Shown: positions 52,459 to 62,160 of the stretch, piece after piece | How the letters are laid out: each line of letters starts with the position of its first letter | Position numbering within the stretch: the stretch's first letter is position 1 | Assembly: GCA_009103225.1 (NCBI GenBank) | Contig: RHPI01002048.1 | Coordinates: 878,322-942,321 of the forward strand | Direction: 5' to 3' | DNA length: 64,000 bases | From: Chlorokybus atmophyticus | Taxonomy: Eukaryota; Streptophyta; Chlorokybophyceae; Chlorokybales; Chlorokybaceae | Notes under the pieces: model-generated | Seen by the model: only the letters and a program-made list of their open reading frames with translations | What the model was told of the DNA's origin: nothing | Databases searched by the model: none | Translations under genes and position numbers: made by a program

Positions 52459-55400
52459 ATGGCTGAGCTCTTCTTGCTGCGCAACGACTTGATCCAGGTA
52501 AGAGCAAGCGAAACATTGGTGGGTGAAACCACGGCACCACGGCGCGGCGCGGCGCGTCGTCAATGTATTTGCCTGTGCTCATGCGTTGGCACGTACCATG
52601 CTGGGCGTACTGTGTAATGATCATCATGTCACTCAATTGATAGGTGAGCACGACCTCCCACCACACGCTGAGAGTGCTGCCAGTGGGGAAGAACGTGCAG
52701 CAGAAGGTAAGAGTTGAGGTTGAGCAGGCAGTCCAGCCCACGCTTCTTGTCAATGCATACATGTACGGGCACGCACGCACGCACGCAGACACACGCGCGC
52801 GCACATACCGACTTGTATGCATTCCAGGTGGTTGTGGGCGATGACTCCGGCGTGGTGCAGGCGTTCAGCATCAAGAAAGGCGAGCTTGTCACAGCATTCA
52901 AAACCATCCCCACAGGCCAGCCGGTCACACGGTACGAGCGCTGTTTATTGTTAACGTGCACATAGCTGTTGTCAGCCGCGCACGGACGTGCACACGCACA
53001 CAGGCACACACACGTGCGCACACAAACATGCGCGCACACAGACGCATGTGAACACGCACGCAGACGCACATATACGCACTTGTGCACACTTGCGCGTGCG
53101 CGCACATGTATATGCGCACCTGCCTGTTCATATGCACATGTTGCAATCGCACATGCACACATGCGCACATGCCCTTATGGCTGCAGAATCGTGTTGGGAA
53201 GCGGGCTGGCGCAGGGAGACAAGATTTTTGTTGCTAGCGGTCAGGCCATACGCGGCCTCGCAAAGAAGGTGTGTTCGGTGATGAGGAAGTCCATGTTGTG
53301 TGATGTGAGCAGAAGCCAGTGATGCAACATCAACATCTCTGCAGGGCAAAGAGTTCTTTCGCTTCGACACAAACCTCACAGAAACGATCAACTCGATTTA
53401 CGTCCAAGAGGTGGGCGCATTGATGTATAACATTTTCAGTTCTCAACACACTTGTTGACAAGGCAGTGGTGCACACTGAGCAAGCTTGTTGCTGTTGCGC
53501 GTATGGTCTGCAACAGTTTTCGTCATACACCTTTGTTGGGTGCAGCTGGCTGTGCTGACAGGCGGAGAGTACATCTACAACTACTTCCAAGACTGCAAGT
53601 AAGTGGTACTGACGTTGTATCATCACACTATGAGTAGCCAACGTTACTATGACATGTCATATTGCCATATGCATACTTCAGGGACATTAACTTCTATCTG
53701 GCGCACGACCGCATTAACGACATGACGGCCGTGAGCATAGGCAAAGACGGCCAACTCAACCCCGTGCTTGCATGCCAGGACAGGTTGGTATGACACAACT
53801 TTCACACACATTCACACTCGCATGCACACGCACACGCGCATGCACGCACGCGCGCGCGCACGCACACGCGGTGTTCCTTCTCCTCGACAGGTATGTGAGA
53901 GTGCTTCAGGGGTCGAATTTGTACTATGAAGCGGCCGTCGGGGGCCCCATCACATGTGTGGAAAAGTATGCCACAAGATCCGCCGACATCTGCACCACGA
54001 GGGATGTTATATACGGCACTCAGAATGGCGAGTTGGGCCTGTTGACAATGGAGCCGGACTCGATACGCAGAGGCTGGGTGATATCCGCTACGGATCCTTC
54101 GTCGGGAGGTGTTTCGTGCATATGCACAAGAGTGGATCTCACCAAAGATGGCGCGAACAGCATCGTTGTTGGGCGTGATAACGGAGATATCGAGGTGTAC
54201 TCTGTCACCAACGGCGAATCCAGGCTCAGAGTGAAGAAGAATATCGGGGAATCCGTGCTCTCTATCGACTGCGGGTGCATATCCACCCCCGGCGCGGACG
54301 ATATTGTCGTGTTGGCCTTCTCGGGAAAAGTGATAGCCTTCTCGTGCAGCGCGGACGGGGCCACAGCCACGGCGAACCAACAAGCAGAGAAGAAACTGAA
54401 GGTAACGCTATTAAGTTGCTCGCGTAGGTTGATGACAGTTTCATGACAACACTGTCTTGTCCAGGCGATGAAGAAGGATCTCGACGCATTGCAAGAGAGG
54501 CTGGTTCAGGAGAAAGAGCGTTTGTTGGCAAAGCCGCAAGCGGAGGTCGGCTTGGCGGCAATGCCGGCTGCATCGCGAGAGGCCGGGTTGAAAGCCACAC
54601 TCAAGTCCAGCTTCAGCCCCGCGGACATGGCGTACACGCTGAGTGTGGAGACGCAGATGCCGATCGGTTCTATCGCAGTGCAGTGCGATATCGAGGTGGA
54701 GCTGCTCAATGGCGCTGGCAACAGCGGTATCATGATTACCAGATGCCCTCCGGACAAAAAGAGCGGCTGCGCGACTCTTGCTATATGCCACACTCAGGTA
54801 GGGTGCTGGTACTGTATAAGCACGCATGGCATACAAGCGTGTGCAAACGCATGCAAGTGAGCGCACGTGTCCCCATGCCCATGCAAGAAAGCACGCACAG
54901 GCACAAGAGTAAGCACACTCACACCGACGCGCACACGCACACAGGCGCCCTTGCATAGGACGGCGCGTGGAAATGCAGATGCTCGTGCATATGCATGTGG
55001 TCATGCATGCACACGTACACACGCACGTACCGCTTGCACACGAACTGAAGCATGCACTCGAGCGTGCGCTTACTCCTTGTCCACCACAGGAGCCCACCAA
55101 CCGCATGTCGGTATCCTTCAAAGCCGCAGAGGGCCAGTCGGCCACCATGTCGATATATCCAATCCCGCGGGTGTCTCCGAGGACGTGCGCGCCCGTGCAC
55201 TTTCACCTCCGCCCGCTGTGTCTCCATCAGCGCGTGACAGAGCTCCCGCAGCCTCAGCCTCGGCCGATGAGTGAGCTGCGCATCACCGGCGCGTTCTCTC
55301 ACAGCGAGATGCACGCCTGGATAGCCAACTGCTTGCCGGACATACCCGGGAGAGCGCCCGCGGACGACAGCTCGGAGTACATGTTCGTGTCGACCATGCT

Positions 55401-56308
55401 TGGCACGGCCCTGATTTGCCAAAACAGGTGCGATCAATAAACCACTGTTACAAGCACACGCACGCACATGCTCACAGATAGTACATGCGTACATGTCATA
55501 CAATGATGAAAGGGCATTGTGTGCGTGGTGGAGGCAGAAGCTTACCAGCATGCCCAATCACACTATACACAGATTCAATTCATTGCAGGCAGGGGAGTGC
55601 GGTGTTCAAGTCGGAGAATGTCACCACACTGGCAGTGGTGAAGGAAATCATCACGAAAGAAGCGGATGCACGCAAAGTGCGCATTAACGCCACTGTCACG
55701 GTCGACGACAACACCTTGGCATGTGCAGTTGATCTACTCGACAAGACGCTGTCACAACAAAGTCTGTTCAAGCAACAGGTGAACAGCCTACTAATGTTGC
55801 TTGTTTCAACAAAGTCTGTTCAAGCAAGTCCCTTCAACAAAACCCTGTATCTGTGTGTGCGTGCATGGCATACACGCGCGCGCATGCCACATACACGCGC
55901 GTGCGCATGCGTGCGCCCACGCACCCACCCACTTACATCCACAAACAGGTGCAGCTGTTGGAGGCTCTGCAGGAAGTTAAGATGCAGGAGGAAGACATGT
56001 CTTACTTCGCACCAGAGTATTTGGACATCCTCAAAGGCGCAGACACAATCCGGCATGGCTACTCGCCTCAGAAGCTGCAATCTGTCCACGACATCGTCAA
56101 GACCCTCTTCGTGGATTGGCACAAGTTCAAGGGCCTCAATGTCCGCAGCAAGCTGCCTCAGGTAGGAACCAATACGTCATCATGTGTGAGTTTCTGATTA
56201 CATAGTCTAGATCAGCTGAGATGTGGACGCGTGGGCTGGCAGCTGGAACATATTCTCAGCATCTACAGCAAGGACTTGCTATCGCACTTCATGGAGCATG
56301 CATCTTGA
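52459..56308 (+). CDS. BBS7: Bardet-Biedl syndrome 7 protein (BBSome subunit)
   Basis: Thirteen exons in phase: 52459-52497, 52644-52706, 52828-52931, 53187-53268, 53345-53410, 53546-53598, 53682-53783, 53891-54401, 54465-54797, 55090-55427, 55589-55778, 55949-56161 and 56243-56308 (TGA). They total 719 residues; human BBS7 has 715. The start MAELFLLRNDLIQ parallels the human N-terminus. The N-terminal beta-propeller includes VVVGDDSGVVQAF, DKIFVASGQAIRGLAKK, PVLACQDRYVRVLQGS and VGRDNGDIEVYS. Then a coiled coil (AMKKDLDALQERLVQEKERL), a GAE-like domain (TYLSVE-type strands to RTCAPVHFHLRPLCLHQR), a platform (SAVFKSENVTTLAVVKEI) and a C-terminal helical part (VQLLEALQEVKMQEED, LFVDWHKFKGLNVRSKLP). 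BBS7 is part of the BBSome coat that carries membrane proteins in cilia, so the organism has flagella. Introns carry long CA/CG-alternating tracts. Confidence 0.96.
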
Positions 56309-58236
56309 CACATGGCGGATGCGAGATGCAGCTTTCAATCAGCAAAGTCTTCTTCAGCCATTGAGAAGTGTCTTTGAAAGACTTGACAAACTCTATGCGC
56401 CATTCCTCAGCGTCACCATCCCCGACTCCACTTGCGCCATCAAAGGAGTGTCGAGGGGGTCGTCGCGAACACCATATCGAAACATCACCTGGACGGCGGG
56501 CACGCACTCAAGTGTCCATGGCCGCAATGTCACATGAAGGCGAGTAGTAGAGCGACGCAAGCACACAACCACAACCTCACCTTCAAGAAGCTGTCGGCGT
56601 TGTTGCATGCGCAATACGATGTTGACGGCAGCGGGCTTGCCATCATCGTCCAAGACCAGACCCGTGTAGCCAACCTCAAACCCCAGCAGAGACCACCTGG
56701 GCCTGATGCATCCGTGTGCTACAGTGGTTGCACACAGATTACCTTGCACTTGCTTCTTCGTTGTGCACCAGGACGATACAGATGTGTGTGCTGGTGATAT
56801 ACTGCTGTTCATGGTGACCTGCATGACATAGGTTGCATGATCGTGACATGCCCGTTGGGAACAGCCATGCACAGTGTGGCCAAATGACTGCAGCCCTACT
56901 TTACGCGTTGTGACACTCCCAAATGCCTGTGCTACTCAAGCGCTCCTCAAGCAACAGGTGGACCAAAACATGCTGGCGGAGCAGCATATGGCACAAGCGG
57001 CGTGAAGGATGGCGTGGGGGCCAAGCACATCAGGCGTCCTGTCCGTCCAGTCCGTCATGCCATGGCTGATGCTGCTCAAGTCCCTGCCCAACCTCTGCAC
57101 CCTCTCCCTCTTCCTACCCCTACGCTCTGCGGTGGTTCTCCCCTTCTTTTGCTGGCTTGCTGTCTGCTCAGTTCCTCTCCCCACTCCCCTGTCTGTTACA
57201 TGCATGTCGTAGCATGTGTCGTAGCTGAGATAGCTGGGTTGATAGCGCTACATTGGCCCCCACTATAATCTGCTGCATTTGCTGTGTGCTTTGTGCTCGG
57301 TGTGCTATACATGGGCCACTTATGCGTGAGGTGCTTCTTTGCAACTCTTATGTTCTCTATGTAGTATAGACGAAAATTTATACAAGATGATAGGCTGTGT
57401 TGATGAACAACTTCAACGGAAACCACACATAGTGATGCGGTGCCTGCTGGACAATGCTTCCTTTGAGGAATTAACATGATACCGAACACAATGATGATGG
57501 CATACTGAAACCTGTAGCGGGCGCTTGCATGCTTATGTTCCATTGTTATTACATATATAATCATACGATAACAGTAAAACATTGTTATCGTTATAACATT
57601 GACATTAACATTACAACACTGCGCAATTGGTTCACTGAGGTTGACGTGATCACCATCCGTGGTGTAAGCCCGGAGACTGAAGGTGCAAGCCTCATTGTAC
57701 ACGAACAAGTAGCAGAAAGGTGTGCAAGTATAGCAGCAGAGGCACACAAGACCGCCGTGGTTACTCTGACACATGTAAGCAAGCAGGATAGCAACAGCAA
57801 CAGCACAGGCAATGGGCTGGCCCGGGCCCCTAAGCACTGAACAGTTGCAAATAACGCAAATTCGGGGTAACAGGCAAAAAGGCAGGCAGGGGAGGAGATA
57901 GGCAGGCAGGCGCTGGCAGCGGTGTTAATAGCTCGCATGCCTGAGACACAACTGTATGGCTAGCACGCAGTACAGGATGCGTGTTAGTATCTGCACCATG
58001 GGACACCAAGGACTCAACAGCAGCTGTCTGTTGTAGACAAGTAGACAGCTGCTGTTGAGCCCTCAATGAGAGACATGCTTGGAAAGGAAGGAAATGGGAC
58101 ATTTACCAAGACGTGCGTATGCGTATGCGTTTTGGTGACAAGTGTCATGGACGTCCGTCAACTGCGCAGGCCAGCAACGCAGCGTAACCTACACGTGTTA
58201 AATGAAGCGAATGACAGACGAGAGAGCTTGAGCTAC
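56309..58236. other. convergent intergenic region between BBS7 and tafazzin
   Basis: 3' flanks of both genes. A 159-codon minus-strand frame (56872-56393) and overlapping plus-strand frames (56223-56797) are open but show no known domain. The plus strand has KCPWPQCHMKASSRATQAH, which only loosely recalls a zinc finger. A splice-like short exon with a stop (QQVDQNMLAEQHMAQAA) lies at 56955-57005. I would not call a gene here without transcript data. Confidence 0.4.
58013..58059. repeat. perfect 17-bp hairpin between convergent genes
   Basis: Arms 58013-58029 (CTCAACAGCAGCTGTCT) and 58043-58059 with a 13-base loop, about 180 bp beyond the tafazzin stop codon. Confidence 0.85.
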
Positions 58237-59477
58237 TCAATCCCCTGTCCATTCTGTATGCCACTGTCTGTTCTGCTCCGTCAGCTCTCTCAGCGGTGCT
58301 TCGATCCGGTCCGTGACGTGCTTGTATATCCACCTCGCTTCCGCCTCCACGCGCGCGGCCACGTCGCCATCGCTCCTCATCTCCAGCACAGACGCACCCG
58401 GCAATTCTGTCTGCTTCGGCCGCGCGATGCCCGCTTCGATGTGAGGGAGTCCGTCGGCAACAGCATCTCGGGCCATCAGCCTCAGCGCGCGCGTGTCGAG
58501 CACGAGAGGCTCACCGACGGAGATGGACACGCGCTGGCCAATGCGAGGGATGCGCCAGGGCTTGGCACCCGTGGATGTCTCCGGCATGATCTGCACTTGA
58601 CACGGCGTGAGACTCTGCGTGCGTATATGTGATACAGCAACCGCATGGCAAACGTACCTTCTCGAAGCCTGCGTGACTGAGTGGCAGCACGATGGGTGCG
58701 TGTGCGGTGGTGCGCGCTACGAGGGAGCCCACGCCCCACTTGATGCGCTGGAGGGGACCCGGCAGCGGAGACACGCGGCCCTCAACAAAGGTATGGACCT
58801 GCGAGGACACGCGTTGGACACCGGAGCGACGTGGCATGATGCGTGCATGTGCATGCGTGAGCGTTGAGATTTATTGTACCGACCCACTCGCCTCTGTCGA
58901 GCTTCTCCACGGCTTCAACCATGCCTGGCTGATGAACGCCCGCGCCGCGCCTCACGGGAATGCACTTGCCTGGGGTCAATCGCCCCTGAAGCTTGTGCGT
59001 GCGTGCGTGCGTGCATGCGTGCTGCTGCTGTGCTGCCTTGCACGGGCTAATGCTGCTGTATGTATTTCCATTCACTCGAGCAAGCGTGCATACGCATGCG
59101 TACCGAGGCGGAAGAATGTGGCGAAGAGGGGGTTTGTGAAGCAGATGTCTTCTGCGGCGAGCACCCAGCGCACGAGTCCCACGCGGAACCTCGGCATGCC
59201 CTTCAGCTGCCACATCAGCGGGTCATCCAACCTGCACACACGCTGTTGAACCAGAGCTTGTCGTTACGCAGGTGGTTGTGAACCGAAAGGGATGCCACAC
59301 TCACGTGGACATGTGGTTTGAGACGGTGAGTAGCGGCGTGTCGGGTGGCCTCGCGCGCACGAGGCGCAGGAGCGTGTCGAGGTTGCGCACGCGCACGGTG
59401 TTGAGCGCGCGCAGCCAGAATGCCCCCGCCGTCCCAACCAACCCCAACACCGCGGCCGACGCCGCGGATGGTGCCAT
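58237..59477 (-). CDS. TAZ: tafazzin, cardiolipin acyl-chain transacylase
   Basis: Five exons on the minus strand, all in phase: 59477-59305, 59231-59104, 58969-58884, 58798-58658 and 58590-58237 (TGA), giving 293 residues (human full-length tafazzin has 292). The N-terminus MAPSAASAAVLGLVGTAGAF is a likely membrane anchor or targeting segment. TVRVRNLDTLLRLVRARPPDTPLLTVSNH leads into the acyltransferase HX4D box (H-M-S-T-L-D), formed across the exon 1/2 junction. Then AAEDICFTNPLFATFFRLGKCIPVRRG, GEWVHTFVEGRV (motif III) and RIKWGVGSLVARTTAHAPIVLPLSHAG. The enzyme remodels cardiolipin acyl chains in mitochondrial membranes. The motif normally read FPEG is F-V-E-G here. A GTG upstream in frame (59486) was not used because an ATG follows at once. 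Confidence 0.93.
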
Positions 59478-59922
59478 GACCACCACCTAGCTAGCGCTTC
59501 CCTCTCCTGCCATGCAACAGGGATGGGTGGAGTCACAGGTGGAGCTCTCATTGCGTGGCTTGGAAGCCAATGCATTTCGCTCGCGCGTTGATCATTCCAC
59601 CGCACAAGCACAAGACTGGACTGAGCTTGCTGGCTTGACCCACACGGGACAAGTGTCTGGCGGAGATGCTAACGGTATAGTACGAAAGGCAGGGAACACC
59701 ACGGCATGTCATTGACCCCTAAGGCTGGTAGACACTGCTCCCACGCCTCAAGCGCAACACACCACCCACCTGGTTTATGCAGTCTTCATCGTACCCCACA
59801 AAAGCCGCTGCCACTGCACAGGCGGCACACACTCCGCCATATGCTCATAGCGCCACCTCCACGGGTCGTCTCCCTCGCCTTGTTCATCGCCGCCGCCGCC
59901 GCCGCATCAGCCGCAGTCCATC
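59478..59922. promoter_or_regulatory. divergent promoter region of tafazzin and the PnsB2-like gene
   Basis: 445 bp between two start codons facing away from each other, so both promoters must lie here or overlap the first exons. I see no clear TATA box. The right part has CCGCCGCCGCCGC just before the plus-strand ATG. Confidence 0.5.
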
Positions 59923-61990
59923 ATGTCGTCGTCGTTGGCGGCGTCAGCGACGGCGACGACCATCTGCTGGGTACCCTCGCCCGCGGCAGGGAGGACAAGG
60001 AGGCGACCGCCGCCGCAAACAGAAGCTGCCGTTGTGCGGAGGCGTCCAGCGCTGCTTCCAGCACCATCGCCCCTGTCCACGACCAGGACAGGGAGGTGTA
60101 GGGGTAGGGGGCGGTATGAGGGGAGCAGCAGGCCGGATGTGCAGGCGGCGGCGGAAGCGGCAGCGACGTCCTCGACGTCGTCTTCTTCATCATCACTGGA
60201 GGAGTTGAGGAGGAGGTTTCAGCTGGAGAAAGTACGCATCGGGGAGGCACGAGGAACAGAGGGCGCCGTCGTCGTCATCAAGCTGCTGGTCAGCCACAGC
60301 CACACGTGCATGCGAGATATGTATGCGTGGCATGCAAAGTGCGTGCGTTTTGAGTTGCATGCTTGTGCAAAGAGCCCACAACCAAAGTCAGCCGCTTCCT
60401 GTAATGACGCACACGGTCGGTGTATGTGCTGAGGTTTACGCTGCTCCCAATTCGCAAACCCCCGCAAGTACCCTGATCATCCATGTTGTATATAGGTGTG
60501 AGAGTATGCGCACGCACCCATACACGTGCACACATCCAAACGCACACATGCACACGTACGCATGCACAAACGCGCACATGCTTTGTATGTGTGTGCACAC
60601 GCCGGCGTTTGCACACATGTGCACACTTAAACTACCCCCCTTCCCCCCTACCACACACGCAGTGCATCAGGGTGCATGTTGTTTTGCATACAGCCAGTAC
60701 AGCGCTTGCATATATAGTGTGCTGCGGCAATCTAGACCCTGTGTGAGCCGCCAAACAGCACGGCATGTAGCAAACATGCATCGCGTCATTCATGCTCGCT
60801 GCCCGTGCATTCAAGCTGCTATACATGATGCGTAGCTGGAGACATGTGACGAGCTTGCGCATCGCACTCAGTCGGGTTTTGGGCCCCTCTCATCTCATCT
60901 CTGTCCTTTTGTAGGCAGCGGATGACGGAGAAGTGCGCATCGCGCTCGAACAAGGCCGAGCCCCTCGTATCACATCCCTCAAATCAAGGTACACGACGCT
61001 GCGACGCGCACACGCGTACATGCACGCACGTGCCTTGCGATGGGTGTGGACGCTTAAACCAGCTTCGAGCATGTGGCAGGCTGTACTACGGTGTTGTTGA
61101 GGAGCTGCTGAGCGTCTACCTCAACCCCCGCGACGGCAGGATAGAGGGCGGCATCGAGCTCTCATGCGCAGCTGCGTCGCCCGCAAGAGAACAACAACAG
61201 CAACACTGGCACATCTTGTCTGCCGATGGCAACGAGCACATCGCACAGGTACGCGCATACACGTGCTCAAGTTCTCCTCCTTCAACACGTTTAGCACAGA
61301 GTCCATACGCAACATCATTGCTAGGTGGTGTTTGAGTGTGAGGTTGGCGCGTTCGCGTACACGTACGGGTTGACTCTCCGCGCGGGCAAGCTGGTGTGCA
61401 GTCTTTCGTGCCGCCACACCGCTGCAGCGCTCCCCGTGGACGCCGCGGAGGATCTCCCCACTATGCGCGTGCGTCCCCACTGGCGCGTGAGCCACGCCAT
61501 GTCCGTGTACGTGCAGGGGCTGCGGGGTCTGCGCTACCGCGACGACGCCACGGGACGACTCGCCACCAACACGCGCGCACGCGACGCCCTCGTGCCAGCA
61601 CCAGGCATCCAACGCACCTACCTCGCACACGCAGAGAACAACGACACCACCACCACCACCACCACCACCACCAACAACAACACCAGCACCGTCGTGCTGT
61701 CGGATGAGGTGAGCAGCAATTACCCTGACCCTGTTCAGGCCGATGTTGTCATTAACTCCCAGGACAAGCTTGTATCTCTCCATCAGGGGCGGCGCATGTC
61801 GCTGATCTTGCAGTCGACCTTCGGGGAGGTGTTGTTGCATTCGCGGAGTCGAGACGGCGACGATGGCTTTGACGAAGCTGTGCCTCCCACCGTGTGCTTG
61901 GGTGCATCGGCGTCGAGCGCGTTCGCGCCGCTGCGCGTGGGAGCGGGGGAGACGTGGCAAGCGGAGTTTAGAGTGCAGTTAGACGAGTAA
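59923..61990 (+). CDS. plastid galactose-mutarotase-fold protein, PnsB2/NDF5-like
   Basis: Four exons in phase: 59923-60288, 60915-60988, 61080-61248 and 61325-61990 (TAA, immediately followed by TGA), 424 residues. The first ~80 residues (MSSSLAASATATTICW..., rich in Ser, Ala and Arg, almost no acids) look like a plastid transit peptide. Then VRIALEQGRAPRITSLKSRL, VVEELLSVYLNPRDGRIEGG, HWHILSADGNEHIAQVVFEC, YTYGLTLRAGKLVCSLSCRHT, VYVQGLRGLRYRDDATG and, at the end, LRVGAGETWQAEFRVQLDE. This order matches aldose-1-epimerase-like beta-sandwich proteins, best the non-enzymatic PnsB2/NDF5 subunits of the plastid NDH complex in cyclic electron flow. No catalytic His/Glu pair is evident. A Thr/Asn run lies at 61640-61690. 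A glucose-6-phosphate epimerase relative is the alternative. Confidence 0.65.
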
Positions 61991-62160
61991 TGACATGAGT
62001 TGGGTAGAGACAGTTAGCAATCTCTGCCACGTTGGCACAGTTTGTGTCCTGTGTTAATGCAAGCGCTCGCTCAGTCAGTTTGACAATATACAACGGTTGT
62101 TGATACACTGCACACAGCCACTATAAACCAAGTATAATGTACAAGTCTATGCCTGTCAAT
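61991..62160. other. short convergent 3' region
   Basis: 170 bp separate the stop codons of the PnsB2-like gene (+) and Ctf4 (-), so their 3' UTRs are short or overlap. Confidence 0.6.

Noticed and set aside
52629-53322. Long Cys/His/Val-rich open frames around the BBS7 5' exons
   Set aside because: They arise from alternating CA/CG intron tracts. The BBS7 exon chain accounts for the true coding sequence with consistent phases.
60290-60835. Open frames with His/Cys repeats
   Set aside because: They fall inside intron 1 of the PnsB2-like gene in CACACA/GCGCAC repeats.
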